Assembly: GCA_964484205.1 (NCBI GenBank)
Contig: CAZAEZ010000023.1
Coordinates: 1-64,000, forward strand
From: M3007 sp964484205
GTDB taxonomy: Bacteria > Bacteroidota > Bacteroidia > Chitinophagales > Saprospiraceae
DNA: 64,000 nt
Direction: 5' to 3'
In this document: piece after piece, positions 63,795 through 64,000 of the stretch
How positions within the stretch are numbered: position 1 is the first letter of the stretch
How the letters are laid out: each line of letters starts with the position of its first letter
Notes under the pieces: model-generated
Databases searched by the model: none
Told to the model about the DNA's origin: nothing
What the model saw: only the letters and a program-made list of their open reading frames with translations
Program-made: the position numbers and the translations under genes

Positions 63795-64000
63795 CTACCC
63801 ATGACCGCCGTGACGTCCATGCAGCCCGTGCAGGGCCACCCGGCGGTGTTCTTCGGCATAAACGGCTGCGCCGATAATACCGGCATTGTTCAGGAGTTGG
63901 GCAGGCAGCACGCGTGCATTCGTCGTCAGGGTGTCTTTGAACGTATCAAAATATTTGCTTTCCCCGCCGCCGAGAATGAACAGGTCGGGTGAAAAAAGCA
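63795..64000 (-). CDS. ROK-family sugar kinase, polyphosphate-glucokinase-like (3' end only)
   Basis: Only the last 67 codons are inside the window. The frame reads SPDLFILGGGESKYFDTF and, further on, QLLNNAGIIGAA, which match the C-terminal part of ROK kinases (polyphosphate glucokinase-like). It ends in a His/Gly-rich tail (HGLHGRHGGHG). Phosphoryl donor and substrate cannot be judged from the fragment. Confidence 0.8.
   Translation of the reverse strand, partial: LFSPDLFILGGGESKYFDTFKDTLTTNARVLPAQLLNNAGIIGAAVYAEEHRRVALHGLHGRHGGHG

Overview
The window looks like chromosome from a member of the Bacteroidota, most likely a Saprospiria (Saprospiraceae/Lewinellaceae-type) bacterium. The evidence is a type IX secretion system (T9SS) component (PorQ), three cargo-like proteins with T9SS C-terminal sorting domains, a hybrid two-component sensor with Reg_prop/Y_Y_Y modules, an RprY-type response regulator, a DUF6029/Omp28 pair, and giant GEVED/HYR-type repeat proteins. 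No tRNA, rRNA, CRISPR array or transposase was recognised.

Left third (1-37.5 kb), accessory. A giant secreted repeat protein runs on the minus strand from 16902 off the left edge (5,634 codons, read triplet by triplet with no stop). It carries SdrD_B-like domains, 11 GEVED domains, several HYR-like domains and about 20 tandem 82-residue Ig-like repeats. A second large cargo (26475-31466) ends in dockerin-like, cohesin-like and T9SS modules. Around both lie four paralogous ~510-residue all-helical proteins of unknown function (18672-20213, 24480-25988, 33643-35190, 35744-37267), two paralogous ~135-residue proteins with a G-x-PS-x-NC-x-G-x-GIC motif, and three tiny ORFs (28-35 aa) sharing a hydrophobic C-terminus of the type [TV]-[IV]-I-[VI]-D-x-[TS]-x-V just before the stop. 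A hybrid sensor/AraC regulator (20423-24496) sits between two of the helical-protein genes. This helical protein + micropeptide + GIC-protein set is the best candidate here for an undescribed system. A peptide-receptor (RRNPP-like) arrangement is one hypothesis.

Middle (38-48 kb). DUF6029 and Omp28 outer-membrane pair; acyl-CoA dehydrogenase; three tandem small membrane paralogues downstream of a DUF58 protein; an SNase-fold protein; an orphan PaaD-like protein; a YheT-type hydrolase; and RprY.

Right third (48.7-64 kb), mostly envelope and housekeeping. A triple-PDZ T9SS cargo, a MORN-repeat lipoprotein, PorQ, a two-domain VOC protein, XseA, a membrane protein, a secreted amidohydrolase, a sugar dehydrogenase-like/PA14 T9SS cargo, a TonB-dependent receptor, TatC, and the 3' end of a ROK-family kinase.

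Many intergenic gaps are filled with palindromes or short tandem repeats (REP-like elements), some with copies in more than one gap.
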